From: Chthonomonas calidirosea | Lineage (GTDB): Bacteria; Armatimonadota; Fimbriimonadia; Fimbriimonadales; Fimbriimonadaceae | Reading direction: 5' to 3' | Assembly: GCA_945882415.1 (NCBI GenBank) | Contig: CAMCWC010000002.1 | Coordinates: 303,815 to 367,814 of the forward strand | Length of the DNA: 64,000 bases | Shown here: piece by piece, positions 37,909-45,930 of the stretch | Layout of the letters: the number at the start of each line of letters is the position of its first letter | Numbering within the stretch: the stretch's first letter is position 1 | The notes under the pieces: generated by a model | What the model was told of the DNA's origin: nothing | What the model saw: only the letters and a program-made list of their open reading frames with translations | The model's database searches: none | Made by a program: the position numbers and the translations under genes

Positions 37909-39399
37909 CTACCGCAGAAGCTCGCCGTAATAGGTGGTGACGCTGGATGGCTCCACGGAACCGGAAAGGCTGGTAATCGGTCCGGGCGTGGCGCCCACCA
38001 ACTTGGTGTTTTCGGATTCGCTGGTCCGGAAAACGTTGACGTTCCGCAGCCGGCGCGCGCCCTTGATATGGAGGTCTAGCTTGGTCTCGACCGAGTTTGT
38101 ATTCACCACCACGGCGGCAAATTTCCGCATGGATGGGTCGGCAAAGGTGGTGACGAAGACCCCTTTCTTGGGTTGCCCCTGGGTACTGACCACCCGCCAC
38201 CCCGGCCGAACGAATCGGCTGTACTGAGCCATCGCCCACAGCAACTTGGCGGGCCGATTGTCTTGCATGAGCGAAGAACTCCACCAGAAGACGAACGCGT
38301 TCAGGTTTGACTGGGTGAAATCTTGGTGCATCACTTTGGCAACCACCAGCGCTCGATTCATCTCGCTGGTGCCGTTGAAGGCGGACATATTCCATTCCGT
38401 CATCCAAACCTGCTTCCGAAGCGCGGCGGAGGCCTCGAACCGGTTGGGCTGATAGTTGTCTTGATCGGTGAAGAGGTTGGCGATGTTCCCGCCCATGCTC
38501 CAGGGACCGTATTCGTACTGATGCCCGGCGGCGATCTGAACCAGATTCCGCGTTGCTGGATCGGCGTAGACCTCGCTCAAGTGCGAATCCTTAAAGTTGT
38601 TGTCCTCGGCGGCCATGATCTTCAGCCTCGGATTCAATTTCCAAACGCCTTTTCGCGTGAACTGCTTGTTGAGCACGAGCAGGAAATCGTGAAATTGTTT
38701 GGGCGTCCAGTCGCACGACTCGTAGTCGCAGTCGAAGCTCGGTTCGTTTTGCAGCGAGAGTGAATAGAGCGGGAAACCCATCTTGGCCTTGAACCCCAGC
38801 ACGTAGTCCGCAAGTAGATCTGCGTAATCTTGATAGTGGGCGGGGTCCAGATAACCGCCGACTTCTGGCTTGGTCGCGTAAGAAGCTTCGGTCAATCGGT
38901 TTTGGCTCTTCTCTTCCGGGGGAGTCGGACTCTTCCACCGGTCGATCGGATTATTGGGCGGGGTCCAAGGGCTGCTGAAAACCTTGGAGAGTTGGTAGTC
39001 CGGATTGGCGGTGACCTCGGCGAGCAGTTTTCGGGTCGCGACTAGATCCCAGTTATCCCAGTTCAGCTTGAAATTTTTGTAGGTCCCCTGCTTGTCCTTA
39101 ACCGTGGTGAACACGTACGCCCCGTCTAGCTTTTCGAGAAACTGATCGTCCAGCTTTGGGTTCTCGCGAAAGGGGATGCGGTTGCGCAGAATTGAGAATC
39201 CCGCCCCTTTCGACACGCTGAAAAACGCGTCCATCGTGCCCGCTCCGACCGGGAGATTGCTCCATGCCGAGGAAAATCCAAACCCATCCACCGTCTGCAA
39301 TGGCTGGCTGAAGTCGATGGTCACGCGCTGGCTCTGTCCAGCGGGAACGGCGTCTGCGGTAACGGGAGCCAGAACAAAGAGGAGAGAGGTCAGAAACAT
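37909..39399 (-). CDS. GH30-family glycosidase (probable endo-beta-1,6-galactanase or xylanase)
   Basis: A 496-residue secreted enzyme: signal peptide MFLTSLLFVLAPVTADAVPA, then VDGFGFSSAW at the barrel start, SSPWTPPNNPIDRW, acid/base Glu219 in LSLQNEPSF, nucleophile Glu335 in WMTEWNMSA, and the C-terminal beta-sandwich ending VEPSSVTTYYGELL. Family 30 includes beta-1,6-galactanases acting on arabinogalactan side chains, glucuronoxylanases and glucanases. The subfamily cannot be fixed by eye. With GH53, GH127 and GH95 in the window, an arabinogalactan role is attractive. It lies 14 bp upstream of nothing else on its strand and is probably monocistronic. Confidence 0.88.
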   Translation of the reverse strand: MFLTSLLFVLAPVTADAVPAGQSQRVTIDFSQPLQTVDGFGFSSAWSNLPVGAGTMDAFFSVSKGAGFSILRNRIPFRENPKLDDQFLEKLDGAYVFTTVKDKQGTYKNFKLNWDNWDLVATRKLLAEVTANPDYQLSKVFSSPWTPPNNPIDRWKSPTPPEEKSQNRLTEASYATKPEVGGYLDPAHYQDYADLLADYVLGFKAKMGFPLYSLSLQNEPSFDCDYESCDWTPKQFHDFLLVLNKQFTRKGVWKLNPRLKIMAAEDNNFKDSHLSEVYADPATRNLVQIAAGHQYEYGPWSMGGNIANLFTDQDNYQPNRFEASAALRKQVWMTEWNMSAFNGTSEMNRALVVAKVMHQDFTQSNLNAFVFWWSSSLMQDNRPAKLLWAMAQYSRFVRPGWRVVSTQGQPKKGVFVTTFADPSMRKFAAVVVNTNSVETKLDLHIKGARRLRNVNVFRTSESENTKLVGATPGPITSLSGSVEPSSVTTYYGELLR

Positions 39400-39719
39400 G
39401 GGTGATCCGATTCGATTTACCTTCGAAAAGCGTGATGATAATCTACATCAATCCTGGAGTTTGTTGACCGAAAAACAGCGGATGCAGCTGGACATTGCCC
39501 CTACCACGCCGGATTTCCGATGGCTCAGGTCTCCGCTATTTGCAAAGATGGACTAGCTTTGCCGTAGTCGATCCCTTTGCGTTGCTTGGCCCAATCGCCG
39601 AGCGAAGCCCTAATGCTGCCCTGGTGGAGGGTGGATCTAGTGGCGGGCTAATTACGAGTGCGAGCGCCCACAACAACGCCTGGGTCGTGGATGTTACATA
39701 CGGCAAAATATAACGCAAG
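39400..39719. other. Intergenic region between GH30 and DUF1801 genes
   Basis: Divergent gap of 320 bp that must hold the GH30 promoter and the DUF1801 promoter. A 52-codon plus-strand frame (39398-39556) shows no family features. A TATAAC box (39709-39714) ends 5 nt before the DUF1801 ATG, with no Shine-Dalgarno, consistent with leaderless initiation. Confidence 0.4.
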
Positions 39720-40172
39720 ATGACCCTGCCAGAGCCCGTTGAGTTTGTCGAGTTTCTTGCGCCCTATCCCGTAGCCACCCAGACGTTAGCGCGGGCGCTA
39801 CGACAACGCTTGGTCGAACTTCTGCCGCCCTGCATCGAAACCATCTGGGACGCCACCAACACCGTCGGCCCTTCCTACGGCTTCACCGAGAAAAACGCCG
39901 ACCACTTCATCCACCTGCCGGCCTACACCAAATACGTCAACATCGGCTTCACCCAAGGCGCGTCGCTTACCGACCCAGAAGGTCGCCTACAAGGAAGCGG
40001 CGCAAAGATTCGCCACATCAAACTCACCCGCGCCGAAGATCTAGATGACCCATATATCCACGACCTGATCCGGCAAGCCGTCGATTCCGCCGTGCAAGTC
40101 CCCGAGCCCGTCGAGGCGAGGACGATTGTCCGAGTAATGGACGGCCCTAAACGCCGACCAAAGCCGAACTAA
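39720..40172 (+). CDS. DUF1801-domain protein
   Basis: A 150-residue YdhG-like protein: LRQRLVELLPPCIETIWDATN, PSYGFTEKNADHFIHLPAYTKYVNIGF, and a basic end (RVMDGPKRRPKPN). The fold is a small alpha/beta unit sometimes linked to iron or Hsp90-like handling; function unknown. Its stop overlaps that of the convergent PhyH-type gene by 4 bp. Confidence 0.8.
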   Translation: MTLPEPVEFVEFLAPYPVATQTLARALRQRLVELLPPCIETIWDATNTVGPSYGFTEKNADHFIHLPAYTKYVNIGFTQGASLTDPEGRLQGSGAKIRHIKLTRAEDLDDPYIHDLIRQAVDSAVQVPEPVEARTIVRVMDGPKRRPKPN

Positions 40173-40819
40173 ACCACGCTCCAAGCCCACTCCAAACCGC
40201 CCGGAAGCACCGCGCTGCTGTACTCAATGTGCAGCACCCGCCGATGATCCACCCGCGTCGCCCGCGGCGACCCGTGGAAAATCAGCGGCCGCATCCAAAT
40301 CAAATCGCCCACCTCCGCCGTAAGCGTCACCGCCGTCGCAATCTCGTCTTCGGAAGGATAATCGCGCAACCCCAGCCGATAACTGCCCGGAATGCACTGA
40401 AGCGGCCCATTATCCGCCGGACAAGGGTCGAGATGGATTCTCAACGCGACGCAAGATTCGAGAACCTCCACCGGCGGCAACGTGTGAACCACCCCTTCCT
40501 TCACGTTCCAAGCCGAAAACCCCGGCACCTCTGGCTTAGCCACCCGAACCGCAATCTTCGTGTCCTGATGCCACCCCAGATTCCAATTCCGCCCCGCAAC
40601 CTTATCAAACAAAATCCCCCGCACCGGCCGCGCTTCTCCATTCACAAGCTTGTCCGCCAATCCCTTCAACCGAGGATCAACTGCCCGCGCCGCGCACCAC
40701 TCAAACTCCAAAAGCCCCCGAGACCCCGCCTGCCCGTCCAAAGCTGGAAGTCGCCATTTGATCCCTTCGCCCTCTTCAAGGCTAAACACCCGAGGCACCT
40801 GCCCGAAGCCAACATCCAT
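40169..40819 (-). CDS. Phytanoyl-CoA dioxygenase-family (PhyH) Fe(II)/2-oxoglutarate enzyme
   Basis: A 216-residue protein with the Fe(II)/2OG facial triad: His and Asp in LGWHQDTKIAVR, the second His in IFHGSPRAT, and the 2-oxoglutarate-binding Arg in DHRRVLHIEY. LDPCPADNGPLQCIPGSYRLG is typical of PhyH proteins. It probably hydroxylates a small molecule; substrate not predictable. It ends in the 4-bp overlap with the DUF1801 gene. Confidence 0.88.
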   Translation of the reverse strand: MDVGFGQVPRVFSLEEGEGIKWRLPALDGQAGSRGLLEFEWCAARAVDPRLKGLADKLVNGEARPVRGILFDKVAGRNWNLGWHQDTKIAVRVAKPEVPGFSAWNVKEGVVHTLPPVEVLESCVALRIHLDPCPADNGPLQCIPGSYRLGLRDYPSEDEIATAVTLTAEVGDLIWMRPLIFHGSPRATRVDHRRVLHIEYSSAVLPGGLEWAWSVV

Positions 40820-40983
40820 CTAAAAAGGATAGCCGCGAAATACCGATGGCCAAGTGTCAAGCGGTGTCGCGCCGGCGGCGGCGACCCAGTGAGCTCAATA
40901 AAGAATCTGCTGAACAAGCCGTCGCGGGTGGGATTTCACAAAACGTAAAGCAATTGTCAATTAGCCAGACAAGAGCAACCCCT

Positions 40984-40989
40984 TATACT
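40984..40989 (+). promoter_or_regulatory. -10-like box of EEP-family gene
   Basis: TATACT, 6 nt before the ATG at 40996. A weak -35 (TTAGCC, 40961-40966) has a 17-bp spacer. The transcript would start at or next to the ATG. Confidence 0.4.
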
Positions 40990-40995
40990 CAAGCC

Positions 40996-41967
40996 ATGCC
41001 CGCGCCGACGGATCCGAAACCACGCGAAAAGTCGTCATCGGCAAAGTCGTCGCTTCGGCTGGGATCGGTTTGCCTCCTCGTTTTACTGGCGGCGCTCTAT
41101 GCCTTTCGGCCCGCAACGACAACCGCGATAACAACGTGGCCCGCCGCCGTGGGCATGTTCCTCGGCATCGGCATCGCCATGTTTGCCCGCCGACCGCGAC
41201 GCTGGCTCATTTTCGGCTGGCTCGCATTTGGATTGATCTTCGTCGAAGAGTTCCGCTCCCTCCCCCGAGGGCTATTGCCGGCTCAAAATCGAGATTTTCG
41301 TGTCGTAACCCTCAACTGCGCTGGAGGATCGGCCCTTGCCGCCGCCGAGGTCAAAGCGCTCCAACCAGATCTGGTTCTGCTTCAAGAATCCCCCTCTCGG
41401 CCAGATCTGGAACGCCTTGCCCAAGAGCTTTTTGGCGACTCCACGCTCGTCACTTCGGGGCCCGATGCCGCCATTCTGGCTCGCGGAAAGCTCACCGCCC
41501 TCCCGCGCCCTCGACGTATCGGAAACTTCGTGGCCGCCCGATGGGAACCCGCCCGGGGCCAAAGCATCGACGTCGTCAGTCTTCGGCTCGCCCCGCCGGT
41601 TCTCCGCTTTGACCTTCTCAATCCCGCCGCGTGGCAGGAGTTCTCGCGCAGCCGAGACCAGCGCGGAGAAGAGATGAACCAGATTCAGCGCGAACTGCAG
41701 TCGCTAGGCGCCAAGCCCGTGATCATCGGAGGCGACTTCAACACTCCACCCGATGCCGCCATCCAAAAGAATCTCCTTGCGAACATGCAAGACGCCTTTA
41801 ACGTCGCCGGAGTCGGCCTCGGCGCAACCTGCGTCAACCCGTACCCATCCATCGTCCGCATCGACCAAATCTGGACCACCTCCCGCGCCGAGTGCGTCCG
41901 AGCCTGGGTAGCCACCACGCAAAACTCGGATCACCGAATGCTCGTAGCCGACTACCGCTGGCGCTGA
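40996..41967 (+). CDS. Membrane-anchored endonuclease/exonuclease/phosphatase-family protein
   Basis: About 323 residues from the ATG at 40996; the longer open frame upstream has no family features. Residues ~20-80 contain two or three membrane segments (LGSVCLLVLLAALYAF; WLIFGWLAFGLIFV). The rest is an EEP domain: FRVVTLNCAGG, PDLVLLQES, VIIGGDFNTPPD and the catalytic SDHRMLVADY. Proteins of this shape are often phosphodiesterases facing the outside. A -10-like box sits 6 nt from the start. Confidence 0.85.
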   Translation: MPAPTDPKPREKSSSAKSSLRLGSVCLLVLLAALYAFRPATTTAITTWPAAVGMFLGIGIAMFARRPRRWLIFGWLAFGLIFVEEFRSLPRGLLPAQNRDFRVVTLNCAGGSALAAAEVKALQPDLVLLQESPSRPDLERLAQELFGDSTLVTSGPDAAILARGKLTALPRPRRIGNFVAARWEPARGQSIDVVSLRLAPPVLRFDLLNPAAWQEFSRSRDQRGEEMNQIQRELQSLGAKPVIIGGDFNTPPDAAIQKNLLANMQDAFNVAGVGLGATCVNPYPSIVRIDQIWTTSRAECVRAWVATTQNSDHRMLVADYRWR

Positions 41968-42052
41968 AGTGCACGATTTAGGGTTTGCGGAGCGTGCAAT
42001 CCATGGCACAGGCGATCGTCGAATCGCGCGGAATTTCTGGCCGATCAAATGC

Positions 42053-42098
42053 TACAATGAACTATTCTGTTTACCGACTACGTAAAGAGAATGAGGAA
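42053..42098 (+). promoter_or_regulatory. Promoter and ribosome binding site of the toxin operon
   Basis: -10 TACAAT at 42053-42058 gives an expected transcript start near 42065. AGGAA (42094-42098) lies 8 nt before the TTG at 42107 and decides that start, because no ATG in frame is usable. An ATG at 42091 in another frame overlaps the site. Confidence 0.55.
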
Positions 42099-42106
42099 CT
42101 CGTTCA

Positions 42107-42439
42107 TTGGAAATCACGTTTGCGACTGCCAAGCTGGCGAAATCCATGAACAGCGATTCCAAGCTGAGCCAAGCCCACGGCGCGGAATTGGCCAAGCAGA
42201 TTCGAAAGCGCCTCGACGACCTAGACGCTGCTGCGAGCCTGGAGGATATGCGCTCGTTGCCCGGCAAGTGTGAAGAGCTCTCCGGCAACCGAGCCGGCGA
42301 ACTCTCAGTTCATTTGAACAAGAACTGGCGACTCATTTTTAAACCTAACCACGATCCGAAGCCGACAAAAGACGATGGTGGACTCGACTGGACGCAGGTG
42401 ACGGCGGTCCAGATATCCGAGGTGGTTGACTACCACTAA
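42107..42439 (+). CDS. RelE/HigB-like toxin (TTG start)
   Basis: A 110-residue protein with the RelE-fold pattern: KLSQAHGAELAKQIRKRLDDL helix, DMRSLPGKCEELSGNRAGELSVHLNKNWRLIFKP. The GxRxGxWRxxF-type core of HigB toxins (ribosome-associated mRNA interferases) is visible. It starts at TTG with a good ribosome binding site. The XRE-ImmA gene follows 32 bp later. In HigBA order (toxin first) the next gene would be the antitoxin. Toxicity is inferred from family. Confidence 0.82.
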   Translation: MEITFATAKLAKSMNSDSKLSQAHGAELAKQIRKRLDDLDAAASLEDMRSLPGKCEELSGNRAGELSVHLNKNWRLIFKPNHDPKPTKDDGGLDWTQVTAVQISEVVDYH

Positions 42440-42471
42440 GCCACCAAAGACCCAGGGAACTGAAACCAATC

Positions 42472-43554
42472 ATGCCGAACCTAGAATACAAACCAACGAG
42501 CGTCTCGCCACCCGGCGAAACGTTAAGTGACATCCTTGAAGAGCGCGGAATAACGCAAACGCAGCTGAGTGTCCGACTCGGTCGTTCTGGAAAGAACCTA
42601 AGCCAGATAGTGAACGGCAAAGCCCCCATCACGCCTGACCTTGCCGTGGATCTTGAGCGGGTGCTCGGCACTCCCGCTCGGTTCTGGCTGGCGAGAGAAT
42701 CTCGGTATCAGGAATGGCTTTCTAGGTCGAGTATTCCCGAGCCAACCGACGCCGATTTAGAGTGGGCGAGAAGTTTCACGTATCCGAAGATGGCCGAATA
42801 CGGATGGGTTCCGGCAACCTCAAAAGCGCGGGAGAAGTTCTTCAACCTCCTGAGCTTCTTTGGCGTGGTCAACCGAAAAGCCTTTCAGGCCTGGGCCGGA
42901 AGTCTCAGCCCCCAGTATCGGCGCTCCGAAACCGCGATCGACAAAGATCACCTCATCGCCGCTTGGCTTCGCCAGGGTGAGCTACAAGCTGAAAGCGTGG
43001 ATGCGGGTAACTACAACGAAAAGGGGTTTGCTGCCGCCGTTGACCACGCAAGAACCCTAACTTGCTCTCATCCAGAAGACTTTGTGCCCGAGATAAGGAA
43101 GGCGTTTGCCGCCAACGGAGTTGTGCTGTTGTTCGTTCCTGAGCTGCCGTCAATGGGCGTTTCTGGAGCCACACGATGGCTGACGCCATCCAAGGCGCTG
43201 ATCCAGATCACCCTGCGCTATAAGACTAACGATCATCTGTGGTTCACGATCTTCCATGAGTCGTGCCACATCCTCAAGCATCAAAAGCGGATTGTCTATC
43301 TGGAGACGAATGGAGCGAAGAGTCCCGAAGAGCTAGAAGCGGACGAATTCTCGGCCAACCACATGATTCCGCCTGGCCCATTGAAAAGATTTGTGGAGGC
43401 AGGTGCATTTGAAAAAGGATCGGTAGAGGCTTTTGCCGAATCCATTGGCATCTCACCAGGCATCGTGGTAGGAAGGCTCCAGAAAGAAGGACTGATTCCT
43501 TGGGACAGCCTCAATAGTCTCAAGGTCAAGTTCGAGTGGTCGAAGGACTCCTAA
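42472..43554 (+). CDS. XRE helix-turn-helix / ImmA-IrrE metallopeptidase protein (HigA-like)
   Basis: A 360-residue protein. Residues ~14-75 are an XRE-type HTH of the HigA group (SPPGETLSDILEERGITQTQ, RSGKNLSQIVNGKAPITPD). Residues ~200-300 are an ImmA/IrrE zinc-protease domain with HEXXH as FHESCHILKH (His262, Glu263, His266) and the later ELEADEFSANHMI that supplies the third ligand. Such proteins act as antitoxins or cleave repressors on stress. It follows a HigB-like toxin and precedes a nuclease gene by 9 bp. Confidence 0.9.
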   Translation: MPNLEYKPTSVSPPGETLSDILEERGITQTQLSVRLGRSGKNLSQIVNGKAPITPDLAVDLERVLGTPARFWLARESRYQEWLSRSSIPEPTDADLEWARSFTYPKMAEYGWVPATSKAREKFFNLLSFFGVVNRKAFQAWAGSLSPQYRRSETAIDKDHLIAAWLRQGELQAESVDAGNYNEKGFAAAVDHARTLTCSHPEDFVPEIRKAFAANGVVLLFVPELPSMGVSGATRWLTPSKALIQITLRYKTNDHLWFTIFHESCHILKHQKRIVYLETNGAKSPEELEADEFSANHMIPPGPLKRFVEAGAFEKGSVEAFAESIGISPGIVVGRLQKEGLIPWDSLNSLKVKFEWSKDS

Positions 43555-43563
43555 CACTTATCT

Positions 43564-45060
43564 ATGCTTAGCAAATCGGATTTCACAACGGCCCTGGATT
43601 GCCCCAAGAAACTTTGGCTCTCTCGTCACATGCCTGACGTGAAGGAAGCAACTGCACCGACCGCTCTGCGACGAATGCAAATCGGAACCGAGGTTGGCTT
43701 GCTGGCGAAGCGCCGGTTTCCTTCTGGCATCACAGTTCCGGTCTGGGAATTGGGAAACGAGGCGGCAGCAGCGAAAACTGAAGAGTTGATGGCAGCGGGA
43801 CAGGACGTGCTCTTCGAAGCCACGTTTCTGCAGGACGATTTAGTGGCGAGAGTTGACGTGCTGAAGCGAGAGGACTCCGGTTGGCGAATTATCGAGGTCA
43901 AGGCGACGACCAAGTATAAAAAGCCAGTCCACCTCCTGGACGTAGCTTTTCAAGCATCGCTGTTTGCGCGCTGCGGCCATACGCTATCCGGGGCATCCTT
44001 AATGCACATTGACACCAATTACGTCTGGGACGGCGGTGATTGGGATGTTGACAACCTCTTCCAGATTGAGGAGATCACGGACGATGTGGTGAAGGTCCTA
44101 CCCCAGATTCCCGATCAGGCAGCCTCGATTCTTAACTCAATCAACCAGGCCGAATATCCGCCAGTCGATGGCGAAGCACCTTACTATGACCCGGTCATTC
44201 ATTCGTCGTGCAAGGGTTGCGAGTTTGCCAAGCATTGCACTCCCCGCGTACCCGCCGACCACATTTACTATCTCGGACTCCACCATTCTCGGAGTAAGAA
44301 GCTCTTGGCCAATGGAATTCGAGCAATCGGCGGTGTTCCGAAGGACCTCAAAATGTCGGATACAGAGCGGCTGCGCTACCAAGCGTTCGTCACTCAGAAG
44401 CCAGCGGTTTCGGGCGATCTAGACTCTCGACTTGCAGAGATCCAATATCCTGCTCACTTGATCGACTTTGAAACCCTTAGGCCAGATCTGCCCCTCTTTG
44501 CTGGGCATTCTCCATTCCTGATGCTGCCCTTTCAATGGTCTTGCCACACCTTGAACGCGGCCCCGGATTGGTCCGTGACTGATCAGTCAATTGGACACAG
44601 TGAGTTTCTCCACCAGCATCGAAGCGATCCTCGCGAGGCGTTCATCCAAAGTTTGCTCGCCCAGACTTCGACTGGCGGAAGCATCCTTCACTATCACGAC
44701 TTCGAGAAGCAAGTGATCAATGAAATGGTCAAGGATGGAGTCCCCGGAGCAGATCAAGTTCAGGCAATGTTTGACCGCTTCATTGACCTTAGGAAGATCC
44801 TTGAGGATTGTTACGCCGACGCCAAGTTCCTTGGCAAAACATCCATCAAGAACGTCCTACCTGTAGTTGCTCCAACCTTGAGCTATTCCGGTTTGAATAT
44901 TCAGAATGGCGATCAGGCGCAAGTCGCCTATGCGAGGATGTTGGCCGGAGAGCTTGGCGATGACCAAGCCAAGCAGTTGTTCGCCGATCTACTTGAATAT
45001 TGCAAGCTGGATACTTGGGCCATGGTGGAGATACTCAAGGCGCTATCGGCAGTTGCTTAA
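43564..45060 (+). CDS. DUF2779 protein: Cas4-like Fe-S nuclease fused to DEDD exonuclease
   Basis: A 498-residue protein with two nuclease-like halves. Residues 1-230 look like Cas4/AddB: Cys13 (ALDCPKKLW) plus Cys216, Cys219 and Cys225 (CKGCEFAKHC) would hold a 4Fe-4S cluster. The PD-(D/E)XK residues are Asp98 and Glu111-x-Lys113 (IIEVKATTK). Residues ~290-498 (DUF2779) resemble an RNase H-fold 3'-5' exonuclease: IDFETL (Asp301, Glu303), YHDFEK (Asp379), YCKLDTWAM (Asp483). It is 9 bp downstream of the XRE-ImmA gene, in one operon with the toxin. Nuclease activity is predicted, not shown. Confidence 0.82.
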   Translation: MLSKSDFTTALDCPKKLWLSRHMPDVKEATAPTALRRMQIGTEVGLLAKRRFPSGITVPVWELGNEAAAAKTEELMAAGQDVLFEATFLQDDLVARVDVLKREDSGWRIIEVKATTKYKKPVHLLDVAFQASLFARCGHTLSGASLMHIDTNYVWDGGDWDVDNLFQIEEITDDVVKVLPQIPDQAASILNSINQAEYPPVDGEAPYYDPVIHSSCKGCEFAKHCTPRVPADHIYYLGLHHSRSKKLLANGIRAIGGVPKDLKMSDTERLRYQAFVTQKPAVSGDLDSRLAEIQYPAHLIDFETLRPDLPLFAGHSPFLMLPFQWSCHTLNAAPDWSVTDQSIGHSEFLHQHRSDPREAFIQSLLAQTSTGGSILHYHDFEKQVINEMVKDGVPGADQVQAMFDRFIDLRKILEDCYADAKFLGKTSIKNVLPVVAPTLSYSGLNIQNGDQAQVAYARMLAGELGDDQAKQLFADLLEYCKLDTWAMVEILKALSAVA

Positions 45061-45188
45061 TCGCGCTCACTACACATTGCCCCTCTGGATCGGCAAAAGT
45101 CGCTCAAGTCAGACAGATTAAGCTTGATGCATTTTCAGCTTGAACATCACGAAGTGTCCATCGTGCCGCTGAGTTCGCGTAGGCTCGG

Positions 45189-45194
45189 TATATT
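45189..45194 (+). promoter_or_regulatory. -10-like box of NTF2-like gene
   Basis: TATATT, 7 nt before the ATG at 45202. No Shine-Dalgarno and no obvious -35. Confidence 0.35.
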
Positions 45195-45201
45195 CCGCAA
45201 A

Positions 45202-45642
45202 ATGAACCCAAGGAAACTCGCCCTCGACGAAATCCAGTCAATCGTCGATGCCGAAACGAACGCCTGGAACAACCTCGACGCTGACGCCCTCGTTGCCCTG
45301 TTCCACCCCGATATGGTCTGGGTTTGGCCGGCGGACGCGCAGAGCCACGACCCCGAAACCTGGGTCATGCCGATGGGACGATTCAACGCCGACCGTTGGA
45401 AATCCGACTGGAACCGCCTTTTCCAAGACTTCACCCTGGCCCACAACCACCGAACCACCGTCCGCATCGAAGTCTCCGACCAACTCGACGGAGCCTTCGC
45501 CGTCGTCGACGTCGACACCCTCTGGGTCAACAAACACGACCAATCCAACTTCCACTGGCAAGGCCGCGCCTGCAAGGTTTACGTGAAGGTCGAAGACCGC
45601 TGGCTCTTCATCCACCAAACCGGCCTGCTCCGATACCATTGA
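45202..45642 (+). CDS. NTF2/SnoaL-like protein
   Basis: A 146-residue cone-fold protein starting at ATG 45202. The typical pattern is present: an N-terminal helix with VDAETNAWNNLDADALVALF, HPDMVWVWPADA, and the last strands VYVKVEDRWLFIHQTGLLRYH. It could be a ketosteroid-isomerase-like enzyme or a ligand-binding protein; no catalytic set is clear. Its ATG is 7 nt from a -10-like box. Confidence 0.82.
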   Translation: MNPRKLALDEIQSIVDAETNAWNNLDADALVALFHPDMVWVWPADAQSHDPETWVMPMGRFNADRWKSDWNRLFQDFTLAHNHRTTVRIEVSDQLDGAFAVVDVDTLWVNKHDQSNFHWQGRACKVYVKVEDRWLFIHQTGLLRYH

Positions 45643-45730
45643 CTCTTAGGCAAACAGTCCAGAAAAACCCAAAATCCCAGGTTGACATCCGTCCGTTTCG
45701 CCGCCTTAAGGAACGTGAACCAACCGCCTG

Positions 45731-45786
45731 CGAAAATTTAATTTACTCTCGCCCCCAACGCGGGAGCATTTATAAATAAATTTTCG
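45731..45786. terminator. Two-tier AT-rich/GC-rich hairpin between convergent genes
   Basis: Outer arms CGAAAATTTA (45731-45740) and TAAATTTTCG (45777-45786) are perfect complements. An inner stem CTCTCGC (45746-45752) / GCGGGAG (45760-45766), with one G-T wobble, closes a 7-nt loop. It lies between the NTF2-like gene and the convergent PQQ-type gene, and has U-runs on either strand. Confidence 0.55.
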
Positions 45787-45849
45787 CCCCCTCAGAACAA
45801 ACTTGGCCCCCGAACAGACGCGAACAAATCCGAACCTAAAAACCCGTGT

Positions 45850-45900
45850 AATTAATTAAGATCCCTGGGGGGGAACGTTAATTAATTCCACCGACCAGGG
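45850..45900. repeat. AT-rich inverted repeats downstream of the PQQ-type gene
   Basis: AATTAATTAA (45850-45859) and TTAATTAATT (45878-45887) are reverse complements with an 18-nt spacer rich in G. CCCTGG (45863-45868) and CCAGGG (45895-45900) form a second, interlaced pair, so the two stems could not both nest simply. It lies 31 bp past the stop of the minus-strand PQQ gene. Confidence 0.45.
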
Positions 45901-45930
45901 TGATCGCAACAATGGATTGCCCTGCCGCAT

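Noticed and set aside
39398..39556. 52-codon plus-strand frame starting within the GH30 start codon region
   Set aside because: No ribosome binding site, no recognisable domain; probably chance.
42091..42273. ATG-started frame overlapping the toxin gene start
   Set aside because: It runs out of frame with the RelE-like pattern; the TTG at 42107 with AGGAA upstream gives the family-like protein.
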